This document shows positions 45,560 through 55,007 of a stretch of DNA of 64,000 bases, piece after piece (the first letter of the stretch is position 1; every line of letters starts with the position of its first letter). The stretch is taken from NCBI GenBank assembly GCA_963850535.1, contig CAWKMC010000003.1:182175-246174 (forward strand), in the 5' to 3' direction. Source of the DNA: JAMXLO01 sp963850535 (GTDB taxonomy: Bacteria; Pseudomonadota; Alphaproteobacteria; Acetobacterales; Acetobacteraceae). Below the pieces are notes generated by a model. That model saw nothing but the letters and a program-made list of their open reading frames with translations, had not been told where the DNA came from and made no database searches. The position numbers and the translations under genes are program-made.

Positions 45560-46066
45560 CTAGCAGTCCAGGTCCAGCACCATCAGTTCCTCGTCATAGA
45601 ATCGGCCGCACACCTGCACCGCGCGTCGTTCAATACCGTATATCTGGAAGCCCATACGAGCGTATAGGCGCTGTGCCGGCGCGTTGCCGGCGGTGACGGT
45701 AAGCTGAAGGAGCAACGCACCGGCCTCGCGCGCCGCATCGATGACCGCCTGAACGAGCCGGTCAGCCAGGCCGGTACGCCGATGGCCGTTTGCCACATAC
45801 ATGCTGAACAGATGCGCCTTGTGCCGGACCTTGGTCCCACTTGGAACCTGCAGACCGACCAGCCCCACCATCTCTTCATGCGCAAAGGCGCCGAACCGGG
45901 TCAGCCCAGGTGTTGCCAGCCTTTCAGCGAACTGCACACGATCGAGGACACACTCGTCCTCGTACGAGGCAATAAAAGCCTCGGGATGCAGTCGCAGCGC
46001 GTCCAGCCGCACGCGGCGAAACTCATCCACATCCTCAACGCCGAGGGCGCGCACCACGTAGTTCAT
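45560..46066 (-). CDS. GNAT family N-acetyltransferase
   Basis: The 168-residue GNAT domain has FGAFAHEEMVGLVGLQV, YVANGHRRTGLADRLVQAVI (the acetyl-CoA loop, slightly altered from RGxGxG/A) and TAGNAPAQRLYARMGFQIYG. It acetylates an unknown amine. Its start overlaps the end of coaBC by 4 bases on the same strand, so it is likely co-transcribed with housekeeping genes. Confidence 0.92.
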   Translation of the reverse strand: MNYVVRALGVEDVDEFRRVRLDALRLHPEAFIASYEDECVLDRVQFAERLATPGLTRFGAFAHEEMVGLVGLQVPSGTKVRHKAHLFSMYVANGHRRTGLADRLVQAVIDAAREAGALLLQLTVTAGNAPAQRLYARMGFQIYGIERRAVQVCGRFYDEELMVLDLDC

Positions 46067-47301
46067 GCCAGCGCTGCAGCGATGCGCGATGCAAGCCTTC
46101 GTGCCACCTCGTGCTTTGCCAAGCGCGGCCAGTCTTCCACGCCTTCAGCCGTGATCAGGTGCACGACGTTTTCCTCGCCGCCCATGATGCCGGTTTCGGG
46201 CGACACGTCATTGGCGACGATCCAGTCCGCGTTCTTGCGCGCACGCTTCGCCTGCGCATTCGCCATCAGATCGTTGGTCTCGGCGGCGAAACCGATCACC
46301 AATTGTGGCCGATTGGGTCCGGGCACGGCGATCGTCGCGAGGATGTCCGGGTTGGCCACCATCTCCAGCTTTGGAGGCGCCGCACCGGGCACCTTCTTTA
46401 TCTTGCCCGTGGAAGCATGCGCGACGTGCCAATCAGCGACCGCGGCGGCAAACACGGCGACGTCGGCTGGCAGCGCCGCCTGACACGCATCCAGCATCTG
46501 CCGCGCGCTTTCCACGCGCTTCATCGCCACGCCAGCCGGATCGGGCATCGAAACCGGCCCACTCACCAAAGTCACCCTCGCCCCCAGTTCCGCAAGCGAT
46601 GCCGCGATCGCGTGGCCCTGCCGGCCGCTGGAGCGGTTGGCGATATAGCGCACGGGGTCAATCGGCTCATGCGTCGGCCCGCTGGTAACCAGTGCATGGC
46701 GTCCACTCAACGGCCGGGCGGGTAACAACCCCGGATCGTGGTCCGGGGCAAGCAGCTCCTCGATTGCGGTGAGAATTGCCGGCGGTTCCGCCAGTCTCCC
46801 CGGCCCATACTCGTTGCACGCCATCGCGCCTTCGTCCGGTCCGACCACGTGGATCCCGCGCATCGCGAGCAGCGCCATGTTCGCGACCGTCGCCGCGTGC
46901 TGCCACATCCGCACGTTCATCGCCGGCGCCACCAGTACCGGCTTGTCGGTTGCCAGCAACAGCGTCGAGGCGAGATCGCCCGCCAGCCCGGTCGCCATCT
47001 TCGCCAAGATGTCGGCCGATGCCGGTGCTACGACGACAAGATCGGCGCTGCGCGACAGCTGGATGTGCCCCATCTCGCTTTCGTCGGTCAGCGAGAACAG
47101 ATCGACGTACACTTTGCTCTCGCTCAGCGCCTGCAGCGACAACGGCGTGACGAAATGCTTGCCCGCATCAGTCAGCACGCAGGTCACGCCGCATCCGCTG
47201 CCGCGCAACAGCCGGATCAGCTCCAGCGCCTTGTAGGCGGCGATGCCACCGGAGACGATCAGCAGCACCCGCTTGCCAGACAGATCGCTCACAGCCGCCA
47301 C
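46063..47301 (-). CDS. coaBC: bifunctional PPC decarboxylase / PPC synthetase CoaBC
   Basis: The 412-residue protein makes 4'-phosphopantetheine precursors of coenzyme A. The N-terminal CoaC half has LLIVSGGIAAYKALELIRLL, catalytic His in MGHIQLSR, PAMNVRMW and GAMACNEYGPGRLAEP. The C-terminal CoaB half has ALVTSGPTHEPIDPVRYIAN and RSSGRQGHAIAASLAELGA. It overlaps ubiE by 13 bases, which is unusual because ubiB generally lies between them in related genomes. Both halves are complete. Confidence 0.96.
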   Translation of the reverse strand: MAAVSDLSGKRVLLIVSGGIAAYKALELIRLLRGSGCGVTCVLTDAGKHFVTPLSLQALSESKVYVDLFSLTDESEMGHIQLSRSADLVVVAPASADILAKMATGLAGDLASTLLLATDKPVLVAPAMNVRMWQHAATVANMALLAMRGIHVVGPDEGAMACNEYGPGRLAEPPAILTAIEELLAPDHDPGLLPARPLSGRHALVTSGPTHEPIDPVRYIANRSSGRQGHAIAASLAELGARVTLVSGPVSMPDPAGVAMKRVESARQMLDACQAALPADVAVFAAAVADWHVAHASTGKIKKVPGAAPPKLEMVANPDILATIAVPGPNRPQLVIGFAAETNDLMANAQAKRARKNADWIVANDVSPETGIMGGEENVVHLITAEGVEDWPRLAKHEVARRLASRIAAALA

Positions 47302-48035
47302 CCCGAATGGATCGCTGCAATACCTCCCGAAAGGTTGCGCACCTCGACGCGGGCGAATCCCGCCTGCCGCAGCATGTCCGCCAGTTCATCCTGGTCCGGA
47401 AACGTCCGGATGCTTTCGGCCAGATAGCGATAACTGGCCTCATCATGCGCGACGTAACGCCCCAGCATCGGCAGCACCCGAAACGACCACGCATCGTATG
47501 CTGGCTGCAGCGCCGCTACCCGCAAGTGCGAGAACTCCAGACAGAAGAACCGACCGCCCGGACGCAGCACCCGCCGTGCCTCGGCCAGCACCGCCGACTT
47601 ATCGGTGCAGTTGCGAAGCCCAAACGCGATCGACACCCGGTCCACGACGCGATCGGGCAGCGGCAGCCGCTCCGCATCGGCCGCCAGCAGCGATGCACCG
47701 CCGACCAACCCACCCGCCAGTGCTCGTTCCCACGCGACCGCCAGCATCGCGGCGTTGATATCGCTCAGCAGCAGTGGACCGCCCCCCTGCTCCAGCCAGG
47801 CCAAGCCAACATCCCCCGTACCTCCGGCCAGATCCAGCAACGTCCGTCGAGGCGACGGATCGAGCGCTGTGATCAGCATGCGCTTCCAGGCGCGGTGCAC
47901 GCCAAGCGACATCAGGTCGTTCATCAGGTCGTAGCGCGGAGCCACGCTGTCGAACACCGCGCGCACCATGCCGCGCTTGTCGGCACGCGGCACGCGGCGA
48001 AAGCCGAAATCGGTGGTTTCGGTATTGTCGGTCAT
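47289..48035 (-). CDS. ubiE: ubiquinone/menaquinone C-methyltransferase UbiE
   Basis: The 248-residue SAM methyltransferase starts FGFRRVPRADKRGMVRAVFD, has LLDLAGGTGDVGLAWLEQGG (SAM loop), RLPLPDRVVDRVSIAFGLRN, and RVLRPGGRFFCLEFSHL. It catalyses C-methylation in quinone synthesis at the inner membrane. ATG 48035 is divergent from fpg, with 29 bases between starts. The gene overlaps coaBC at its 3' end. Confidence 0.95.
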   Translation of the reverse strand: MTDNTETTDFGFRRVPRADKRGMVRAVFDSVAPRYDLMNDLMSLGVHRAWKRMLITALDPSPRRTLLDLAGGTGDVGLAWLEQGGGPLLLSDINAAMLAVAWERALAGGLVGGASLLAADAERLPLPDRVVDRVSIAFGLRNCTDKSAVLAEARRVLRPGGRFFCLEFSHLRVAALQPAYDAWSFRVLPMLGRYVAHDEASYRYLAESIRTFPDQDELADMLRQAGFARVEVRNLSGGIAAIHSGWRL

Positions 48036-48064
48036 CCGGCCGATCTATAGCGTGCCGCGCCCCC

Positions 48065-48904
48065 ATGCCGGAACTCCCCGAGGTCGAGACCGTAATGCGT
48101 GGCCTTCGCCAGCGGCTGGAGGGACGCGTCATCGTGCGCGCGACCGCGCACCGTCCCGACCTGCGTTGGCCGCTTCCCGAGAACCTGCAGCACCGCCTGA
48201 CCGGCGCACGCATCACGGGCTTTCGCCGGCGCGGCAAGTACATCCTGATGCGCCTGGCCGGCGGCGATTTAGTGCTGCTCCATCTCGGCATGTCGGGCCG
48301 GATCGTGCTGACACCGTTGCGCCCCAACATGCCGACGCCGCACGAACACCTAGTGCTGGAGACGGATGAGGGCTGGCGGCTGGGCTTCGTCGATCCGCGC
48401 CGGTTCGGCTCGGTGGACCTGGTGCCGACGCCGGAAGAAGAAAAGCACAAGCTGCTCGCCGGACTGGGGCCCGAGCCGCTCGATCCTGCCTTCACCCCTG
48501 CCTTGCTCTCCGCCGCCCTCGCTGGCAAACGTACCCCGATCAAGGCAGCGCTGCTGGACCAGAAGGTGGTCGCCGGTCTCGGCAACATCTATGTGTGCGA
48601 AGCGCTGTTCCGCGCCCGGCTGAGCCCACTGCGCTCGGCACACACCATCCCCGGCGCCCGTGCGGGCCGCCTTGTACCGGCAATCAAAGCGACGCTGCAG
48701 GACGCCATCGCTGCCGGCGGCTCCTCCCTGCGCGACTATGTCCAGCCGGATGGCGAGCTGGGCTATTTTCAGCATGCCTGGAAGGTCTATGGCCGCGAGG
48801 GGGAACCCTGTGAGCATTGCCCCGGACGCCCAGCCTGCCCTGGGATTCGGCGCGTTACCCAATCAGGCCGCAGCACATTCTATTGCCCGCGCACCCAGCG
48901 ATAG
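48065..48904 (+). CDS. mutM: formamidopyrimidine-DNA glycosylase (Fpg/MutM)
   Basis: The 279-residue base-excision enzyme has the catalytic N-terminal Pro-Glu (MPELPEVETVMRGLR), the Lys of GFRRRGKYILMRL, VLLHLGMSGR, and the H2TH region GLGNIYVCEALFRARLSPLR. The C-terminal zinc finger reads EPCEHCPG ... STFYCPRTQR: the usual fourth Cys (CPRCQ) is Thr here, while an extra Cys occurs in PACPG. It removes 8-oxoguanine. The gene ends 76 bases before the convergent cyclase gene. Confidence 0.95.
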   Translation: MPELPEVETVMRGLRQRLEGRVIVRATAHRPDLRWPLPENLQHRLTGARITGFRRRGKYILMRLAGGDLVLLHLGMSGRIVLTPLRPNMPTPHEHLVLETDEGWRLGFVDPRRFGSVDLVPTPEEEKHKLLAGLGPEPLDPAFTPALLSAALAGKRTPIKAALLDQKVVAGLGNIYVCEALFRARLSPLRSAHTIPGARAGRLVPAIKATLQDAIAAGGSSLRDYVQPDGELGYFQHAWKVYGREGEPCEHCPGRPACPGIRRVTQSGRSTFYCPRTQR

Positions 48905-48979
48905 GTATCGGCGAGTATGGGCCGCGATCAATGCGGCGCGGCATCACCCTGGCCAAGAATTGCGAGCAACCCGAGCGGC

Positions 48980-51900
48980 TCAGGTACTCCTGCCTTGGCC
49001 AGCCCAAACTCGCGCAAGGCTCTTTGCCGCGTGAACCTCGAACTGCTTTGCCGACTGTTCCCGCGCAACGCCGATCGCGCAGGCGAAAGCGCGTTCCGCA
49101 GGTTCACAATCGGCCAGACCCGATCTGCAGATGATCTCACCATATGCACGATGCGCTTCGGCGAGGAACCAGCATTGTCCGCTCTGCTTCATTCCGGCCA
49201 GTTCTGCATCTATTGTCGCGAGCGCAGCATCATGGCGACCATCGTCCGCCATAGTCTCGGCAAGTCGCACCCGCATCAGGGGCAGATAGACGGTTTGCCC
49301 CTGCTCACGTAACAGTCTCAGCCCCTCATGCATCTGGGCAGTGCCCCCGACATGGTCACCAGTGTGCCATCGCACCCAGCCATCATGAAAGACGCCATTG
49401 GCAAGCCACAAGGGCATCATGTGCTCGCGCGCCAGATCCAGGTAAATCCTGACGTATATACCGCACTTCATGTGGTCACGGCGCAGCATCGCGAAGAAGG
49501 CAGCGTGGAGGTATGCATAAGCGATCGTCGGAACATGCTCCGTGCGCGAAGCATGGTTGATGGCCTCTTCGACAAAACGGCTGGCTTCCTTGCACCTCCC
49601 AAGAGGCCACAGAGTCATCCCGAGATATGCGAGTGCAGGAATGGCCAGGTCCTGGCCAAAACGGTGAGCCAACGGCCGGTCCCGGGCGTCGTTGTACTGA
49701 TCGAGCGCGCGATCAAGGTGTGGCTGCGCGTTGCCGAAGTCACCCGCAAACCAGTGCGTCATTCCGACGATCCGGTGAGCGAGTCCCCGTTCAGGTGACA
49801 CTTGCTCTGCTTCGGCTTTGCGCTGAAATTCATCCGCCAGTTCACGCATGGCGGACAGGTCTCCGCTTTGAAAGCTGCCGCTCCAGAGCCCGTACTCTGC
49901 AGAAAGACGCTCGGGTATGTCGGCGGTTATGGTTGCCGCAATCCCGCGAGCACGTGCGAACGTGGCCTGCGTTTCTGGAGCGGCGAAACCTCGCGTGATT
50001 CTCAAAGCGCTGCCAACACTTATCTGCAGGCGAAGACGTGAGACACGGAGCGGTTCTGAATCGTCCAGCCCGTTTGCGATTTCGAGCGCTCTTTCGAGAT
50101 GCGCAATTGCTTCGATATAGGCGGAACGCTGCAGGGCGAGGTCTCCCGCCTTGCTCCACCACTCTATCGCAATTTCGCTCAAACCTGCTTCCGTGAAGTG
50201 ATAGGCGATAACCTCCGGTTCCGGCTCCGCTCGTTCCGAAACCTCATCCCGCAACGCCTCCGCAATCCTGCGATGGAGCATTTGCCGCCTGGTCTTGGGG
50301 AGGCTGGCGTAAACCACGTCGCGCACCAGGGCATGCTTGAAGGTGTAGACGACATTCGGTGACACCCTACGCTGGAACAACAGCCCCGCGGCAGTCAACT
50401 GCTGCAATCCACTTAAAAGGTCCGCCTCTTCGATTTCAGCGACTGAAGTCAATAAGGCGTAAGAGAATTCTCGCCCGGCAACCGATCCAATCTGAGCGAT
50501 CGTTTTTGACCTCGGCAGCCGATCGAGGCGCGCCATGAGGGACGTTTGCAATGTGTCAGGAACGGCGAGTGTCGCGCCGGTAGCGTCTGGTCCGGGCGCT
50601 TCGAGCACGGCGCGGGTCAGCTCCTCGATAAACAGCGGCACACCATCCGACTGCGTCACGATGCGCTCCAGCACGAGCGGTGCGATGACGTGATGCGTGA
50701 CAACCCGGCCGGCCAGCGCTCTTGCGTCCCGTCGATCCAGCCTGTGGAGCGCCATCAGGCTGACGTTGGGAAAGTCGAACCAAGGCGCCGCAAAGTCAGG
50801 CCGGTACGAGATGATCAGCAATACTGCCAGCCGTGGGATGTCTTCAATCACCGCATGTAACAGTTCGATCGATGTTGGATCCGACCAATGCGCGTCCTCG
50901 AAGAGGATCAGCACTGGCTGCTTGCGTGCCAGTTTCGAGAGTCGGCGCTTCAGCGCGCCAAAGGTCTGGGTCTTTCTCTGTTGTGGGCTCAATTGGAGCG
51001 CTGGATAGCGTCCATTCGTCGGGGTCGACAGCAACGCCGCGAAGAGGCTCACGTCTTCGGGCAGCGGTTCGGCCGGTGCGAGCAATTCCTCCAGCTTCCG
51101 CAGCCGATCCTCGGCGCTGTCACCGCGTACGCAACCAGCCTCCCGTTCCATCCGCACCGCAATTGGGTAAAGCGGGCTGTCCTTGTGATAAGGCGAGCAG
51201 AAGTAGCGCAGACTGATATGCTCTTCCTCGGCGAGCTGCTCCTCGAGAGCTGCCAGCAGTCGCGACTTGCCGATTCCCGGCTCCCCGGTGAGCAGCACCA
51301 CTCGCCCCTCACCCGCGCTCGATTGTCGCCACCGATGCAGAAGGAGCTTGAGCTCTTCTTCCCTACCGACCATCGGCAATACGGTTCCTGCGTACACCGT
51401 CTCGGAGCGGCTCAGCGCCCCAGTAGCTCCCCGCACTCTCCAAGCCCTTACAGGCTCATCAAATCCTTTGAGTGTAAGGTCGCCTAAACCTTCAAGTTCG
51501 AACATATGCCCGAGCTGCGAGCGGGTGCCCTCACTTACGAGGACAGTATCCGGTTGGGCAAGCGTCTGCAGCCGCGCCGCCAGATTCGGCGTATCGCCCA
51601 CCGCAGTGATACGCTGAGCCGCACCGACGCCTTCCAGATCGCCAGCCAGGACCAGCCCCGTGGCGATCCCGATGCGAACCGAAAGCTGTTGTGGCCCTAT
51701 CGTGTCGACGATCGCCAAACCTGCGTGCACCGCACTGACCGCATGCGCTTCGTCAGGATTAGGCCAACCGAAATACGCAAGAACTCCGTCACCGACAAAT
51801 CGGGCAACGTAGCCCCCCTGTGCTGCAACGGCGCCCGCAACGCTCGCCTGGTATGTGGTCAGGACTTCACGTAAGTCCTCTGGATCCAGCCCTCGAGCCA

Positions 51901-52198
51901 GCGGCGTCGAACCCACGATGTCGCAGAACAGCACCGTGATCTGGCGGCGCTCGGAAGAGGCAACGCCTGCGCCCTGACTGTCGGCTGATCTTGCGCCACG
52001 GAGAGAGAGGATACCGGTATCCCGCAGCGCCGCTATGCCTGCCATCAGACGACGCCGATGGCCTATCGAGGCTACGCCAAGTTCTTTGAGATCGTCCGCC
52101 GTCAGTTCGGTCAACACTTCGACGGTGATGTCGTTTTCGCGGAATGCCGCCTCATAGCGGTCCAAGTCGAGAGATCGCAGCCATCGCCCAATGTCCAA
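48980..52198 (-). CDS. SAM domain - class III cyclase - AAA ATPase - TPR regulator
   Basis: This is a 1072-residue protein. Residues 1-62 form a SAM domain (WLRSLDLDRYEAAFRENDIT). Residues ~84-255 form a class III nucleotide cyclase (ITVLFCDIVGSTPLARGLDP; GGYVARFVGDGVLAYFGWPN). An AAA/orc1-like ATPase starts at ~277 (Walker A VLLTGEPGIGKSRLLAALEE; VLILFEDAHWSDPTSIELLH). The last ~450 residues are helical TPR-like repeats (AYIEAIAHLERALEIANGLD). Such MalT/STAND-like cyclases are predicted signal integrators; their ligand is unknown. No membrane segment is seen. It is convergent with fpg. Confidence 0.93.
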   Translation of the reverse strand: MDIGRWLRSLDLDRYEAAFRENDITVEVLTELTADDLKELGVASIGHRRRLMAGIAALRDTGILSLRGARSADSQGAGVASSERRQITVLFCDIVGSTPLARGLDPEDLREVLTTYQASVAGAVAAQGGYVARFVGDGVLAYFGWPNPDEAHAVSAVHAGLAIVDTIGPQQLSVRIGIATGLVLAGDLEGVGAAQRITAVGDTPNLAARLQTLAQPDTVLVSEGTRSQLGHMFELEGLGDLTLKGFDEPVRAWRVRGATGALSRSETVYAGTVLPMVGREEELKLLLHRWRQSSAGEGRVVLLTGEPGIGKSRLLAALEEQLAEEEHISLRYFCSPYHKDSPLYPIAVRMEREAGCVRGDSAEDRLRKLEELLAPAEPLPEDVSLFAALLSTPTNGRYPALQLSPQQRKTQTFGALKRRLSKLARKQPVLILFEDAHWSDPTSIELLHAVIEDIPRLAVLLIISYRPDFAAPWFDFPNVSLMALHRLDRRDARALAGRVVTHHVIAPLVLERIVTQSDGVPLFIEELTRAVLEAPGPDATGATLAVPDTLQTSLMARLDRLPRSKTIAQIGSVAGREFSYALLTSVAEIEEADLLSGLQQLTAAGLLFQRRVSPNVVYTFKHALVRDVVYASLPKTRRQMLHRRIAEALRDEVSERAEPEPEVIAYHFTEAGLSEIAIEWWSKAGDLALQRSAYIEAIAHLERALEIANGLDDSEPLRVSRLRLQISVGSALRITRGFAAPETQATFARARGIAATITADIPERLSAEYGLWSGSFQSGDLSAMRELADEFQRKAEAEQVSPERGLAHRIVGMTHWFAGDFGNAQPHLDRALDQYNDARDRPLAHRFGQDLAIPALAYLGMTLWPLGRCKEASRFVEEAINHASRTEHVPTIAYAYLHAAFFAMLRRDHMKCGIYVRIYLDLAREHMMPLWLANGVFHDGWVRWHTGDHVGGTAQMHEGLRLLREQGQTVYLPLMRVRLAETMADDGRHDAALATIDAELAGMKQSGQCWFLAEAHRAYGEIICRSGLADCEPAERAFACAIGVAREQSAKQFEVHAAKSLARVWAGQGRST

Positions 52199-52562
52199 AG
52201 CAACCCCGCTCGGCGATGCGGAATAGTGGTCCTCAGGTCATACGGCGTCCAGAGGATCTGCAGGTCTGTGCTGGAAGAGCCAGAACAACTGTGACACCTC
52301 GCACGCAAGCGTTACAGCATGGCACGCGCGCCAAGTGTGAATTGAGTCACTGGACCGTGGGATTAATCCGCTTTTGCTTTTATTCCTATATCGTATCAGA
52401 TGGCAGGCCGCGCGGACTATTTTTGAGCAGCGGTCGCACTCGCCACCTGATCAACCGAGGCCGGAGCGTCGATGCGTCGCTGCTGCGCAGGGGCGCGCGA
52501 TTGTCATTCAAGCAGGTGCAATCTACACAAGCGCGACGACTGGAGCCATAGGAGACGGGTCG
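52199..52562 (+). other. intergenic region, cyclase gene to enoyl-CoA hydratase
   Basis: About 360 bases separate two divergent genes and must hold both promoters. A locally AT-rich patch at 52365-52395 (cttttgctttta and onward) is the best promoter candidate for the rightward gene. No open frame with homology and no repeat was seen. Confidence 0.5.
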
Positions 52563-53342
52563 ATGCCGGAGTTCACCAACATCATCGTGGAGACGCATGG
52601 CCGGGTCGGGCTGATCCGCCTCCATCGCCCGCAGGCACTGAACGCACTGTGCGATGCGCTGATGGACGAGCTTGGCAGCCAGCTTCTGGCATTCGACACC
52701 GACAAGGCGATCGGCGCCATCGTGCTCACCGGCAATGAGAAGGCCTTCGCGGCCGGCGCCGACATCAAGGAGATGAAGGACCGCACCCACCCCGAGGCGA
52801 TCCTGGAGGACTTCATTGGCAAGCGCTGGGAAACCGTGCTGCAGGTGAAGAAGCCGGTGATCGCAGCCGTAGCGGGGTTTGCGCTCGGTGGCGGCTGCGA
52901 ACTCGCGATGATGTGCGATTTCATCCTTGCGGCCGACACCGCGAAGTTCGGTCAGCCCGAGATCAATCTGGGCGTGCTGCCGGGGGCCGGCGGCACTCAG
53001 CGGCTGACCCGCGCAGTGGGCAAGTCGAAGGCGATGGACATGATCCTGACCGCGAGGATGATGGACGCAGCCGAGGCGGACCGCGCCAACCTTGTGTCGC
53101 GCGTGTTCCCCGCCGATCAACTCATCCCCGAGGCGCTGAAGATCGCCGCGCGCCTTGCGGAACTGTCGCCGGTTGCGGTCGCGCTCGCCAAGCAGGCAGT
53201 CAACCGAGCGTTCGAGACCACGCTGGTTGAAGGTGTGCGGCATGAACGTGCGCTGTTCATGTCGTTGTTCGGTACGCACGATCAGCGGGAGGGCATGGAG
53301 GCATTCGCCGAAAAACGAAAGCCGGCGTTCCGAATGGGATAA
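52563..53342 (+). CDS. enoyl-CoA hydratase/isomerase family protein
   Basis: The 259-residue crotonase reads VGLIRLHRPQALNALCDALM and AFAAGADIKEMKDRTH (oxyanion hole). Both catalytic Glu are present, in GFALGGGCELAMMCD and in GQPEINLGVLPGAGGTQRLT, as in true enoyl-CoA hydratases. It hydrates trans-2-enoyl-CoA in fatty-acid or amino-acid breakdown. ATG 52563 follows aggagacgggtcg. It stands alone; the next gene is convergent. Confidence 0.95.
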   Translation: MPEFTNIIVETHGRVGLIRLHRPQALNALCDALMDELGSQLLAFDTDKAIGAIVLTGNEKAFAAGADIKEMKDRTHPEAILEDFIGKRWETVLQVKKPVIAAVAGFALGGGCELAMMCDFILAADTAKFGQPEINLGVLPGAGGTQRLTRAVGKSKAMDMILTARMMDAAEADRANLVSRVFPADQLIPEALKIAARLAELSPVAVALAKQAVNRAFETTLVEGVRHERALFMSLFGTHDQREGMEAFAEKRKPAFRMG

Positions 53343-53456
53343 GCGCGGTCGCCCGTGTCGTTTGCCCGACGGCCCATTGCGGCGAGAAGGAACTTGCCCA
53401 GTAACAGAGGCGTGGGACGACGCCATCAGTTGCACTGAACGGGACGGCTTTGCCGC

Positions 53457-54998
53457 TTATTCCATTGCTGCGTGTGACGTGGCGGTTCGCGGCGCCTGCC
53501 GCGGCCGGCGCATCAACAACAGCAGCAGCAGCGCCGGCAGCGTGGTGAAGATCATCATCTTGTAGTCGTCTACATAGGCAATGATTTGGGCCTGCTGATT
53601 GATCAAGTGATCCAGCATCGCAGCTCCATGGCGCGTCGCCGGATCGAGATGCTGCTGCACCGCTCCGCCATCCTGCAGGGCGCGATTGAACGGGTTGACC
53701 CGAGCACCGATCTCGGCATGCAGCACCTGCGAATTATGCGCCAGCATGGCGGAGGTGACCGATACCCCGATTGCTGCACCGATATTGCGCGCCAGGCTGA
53801 ACAACGACGCGCCGTCGGTGCGCAGCATGACCGGCAAGGTCGCAAAGGCGACCATCTGCAGCGGAATGAACAGGAAACCCAGGCCAAACCCTTGCACGCA
53901 GATGGTGAAGATCAGCCGTAGTTCATTGATATCCGGCGTCCACCGCGTCTGCTCCCAGATCGACCAAACGACGCAGAGAATGCCAATGCCCATGACGAGG
54001 CGCGGATCGATACGCGTCGCGATGCGGCCGGCAAGCACCATGGCAACCATCGTGCCGATGCCGCGCGGTGCCATGATCAGGCCGGCGGAGTCGACCGGGT
54101 AGTTAGCAAGGTTTTGCAGCCAGGGCGCCATCAGCGACGAACTGGAAACCAGGATCGTGCCGGCGGCGAACATCATGGCGATGCCGGCAGCGAAGTTGCG
54201 GTCCTTGAACAGAGCCGGCGGGATGAACGGCCGACGAGCTGTCAGCATGTGCACGACAAACAGGTAAATACCAAGGCCGCCTAGTACCGCCTCGATGATG
54301 ATCTCGCGCGCGGAAAACCAGTCCTGATCCTGGCCGCGGTCCAGCATCATCTGCAGCCCGCCGATTCCCAGGCTGAGCACCGCGAAGCCGACCCAGTCGA
54401 AGCGCAAACTGTCGTTCTGCCGGGAGCGAGGCATGAAGAAGATCAACCCAAGCGTTGCCAGGATGCCGAACGGCAGGTTGATATAGAAGACAAAGCGCCA
54501 GTTGTACATCTCGGTGAGATAACCACCGAGTGTGGGACCCAGGATCGGGCCGATCATCACGCCGACGCCCCAGATCGCCATCGCATTGCCGCGTTGCTCG
54601 GCTGGATAGATGTCGAGCATGGTCGCCTGCGACAGCGGTACAAGCGCGGCCCCAAACATTCCCTGCAACAGACGGAACAGCACCATCTCGTCGAGCGTCT
54701 GCGCTGCGCCGCACATCATTGATGTGATGGTAAAGCCGGTCAGACAGCCGATGAACAGATACTTGCGGCCGAATCGTGCTGCCATCCAGCCCACCGGCGC
54801 GGTCATGATCGCCGCCGCTGTGATATAGGAGGTCAGCACCCAGGTGATCTCGTCGAAGCTCGCCGACAGGCTGCCTTGCATATACGGCAGCGCCACGTTG
54901 GCGATCGTCTGGTCGAGCGCCTGCATCAGCGTCGCTCCGACCGTGCAGAGAGTGATGATCAGGCGGTGTGGCACCTGATCATGGGAGGCCGGAGCCAC
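53457..54998 (-). CDS. DHA2-family MFS drug efflux transporter (EmrB type)
   Basis: The 513-residue, 14-helix exporter has LMQALDQTIANVALPYMQGS in helix 1, WVLTSYITAAAIMTAPVGWM, ARFGRKYLFIGC (loop 2-3) and GVGVMIGPILGPTLGGYLTE (antiporter motif C). It pairs with the HlyD-type protein encoded just upstream (9 bases) to form an EmrAB-like pump. The operon is headed by a MarR regulator, as in E. coli emrRAB. Confidence 0.93.
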   Translation of the reverse strand: MAPASHDQVPHRLIITLCTVGATLMQALDQTIANVALPYMQGSLSASFDEITWVLTSYITAAAIMTAPVGWMAARFGRKYLFIGCLTGFTITSMMCGAAQTLDEMVLFRLLQGMFGAALVPLSQATMLDIYPAEQRGNAMAIWGVGVMIGPILGPTLGGYLTEMYNWRFVFYINLPFGILATLGLIFFMPRSRQNDSLRFDWVGFAVLSLGIGGLQMMLDRGQDQDWFSAREIIIEAVLGGLGIYLFVVHMLTARRPFIPPALFKDRNFAAGIAMMFAAGTILVSSSSLMAPWLQNLANYPVDSAGLIMAPRGIGTMVAMVLAGRIATRIDPRLVMGIGILCVVWSIWEQTRWTPDINELRLIFTICVQGFGLGFLFIPLQMVAFATLPVMLRTDGASLFSLARNIGAAIGVSVTSAMLAHNSQVLHAEIGARVNPFNRALQDGGAVQQHLDPATRHGAAMLDHLINQQAQIIAYVDDYKMMIFTTLPALLLLLLMRRPRQAPRTATSHAAME

Positions 54999-55007
54999 TT
55001 ATTCGCC

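Noticed and set aside
52386..53435. 349-codon open frame on the minus strand
   Set aside because: Antisense of the enoyl-CoA hydratase; His/Arg-rich nonsense composition.
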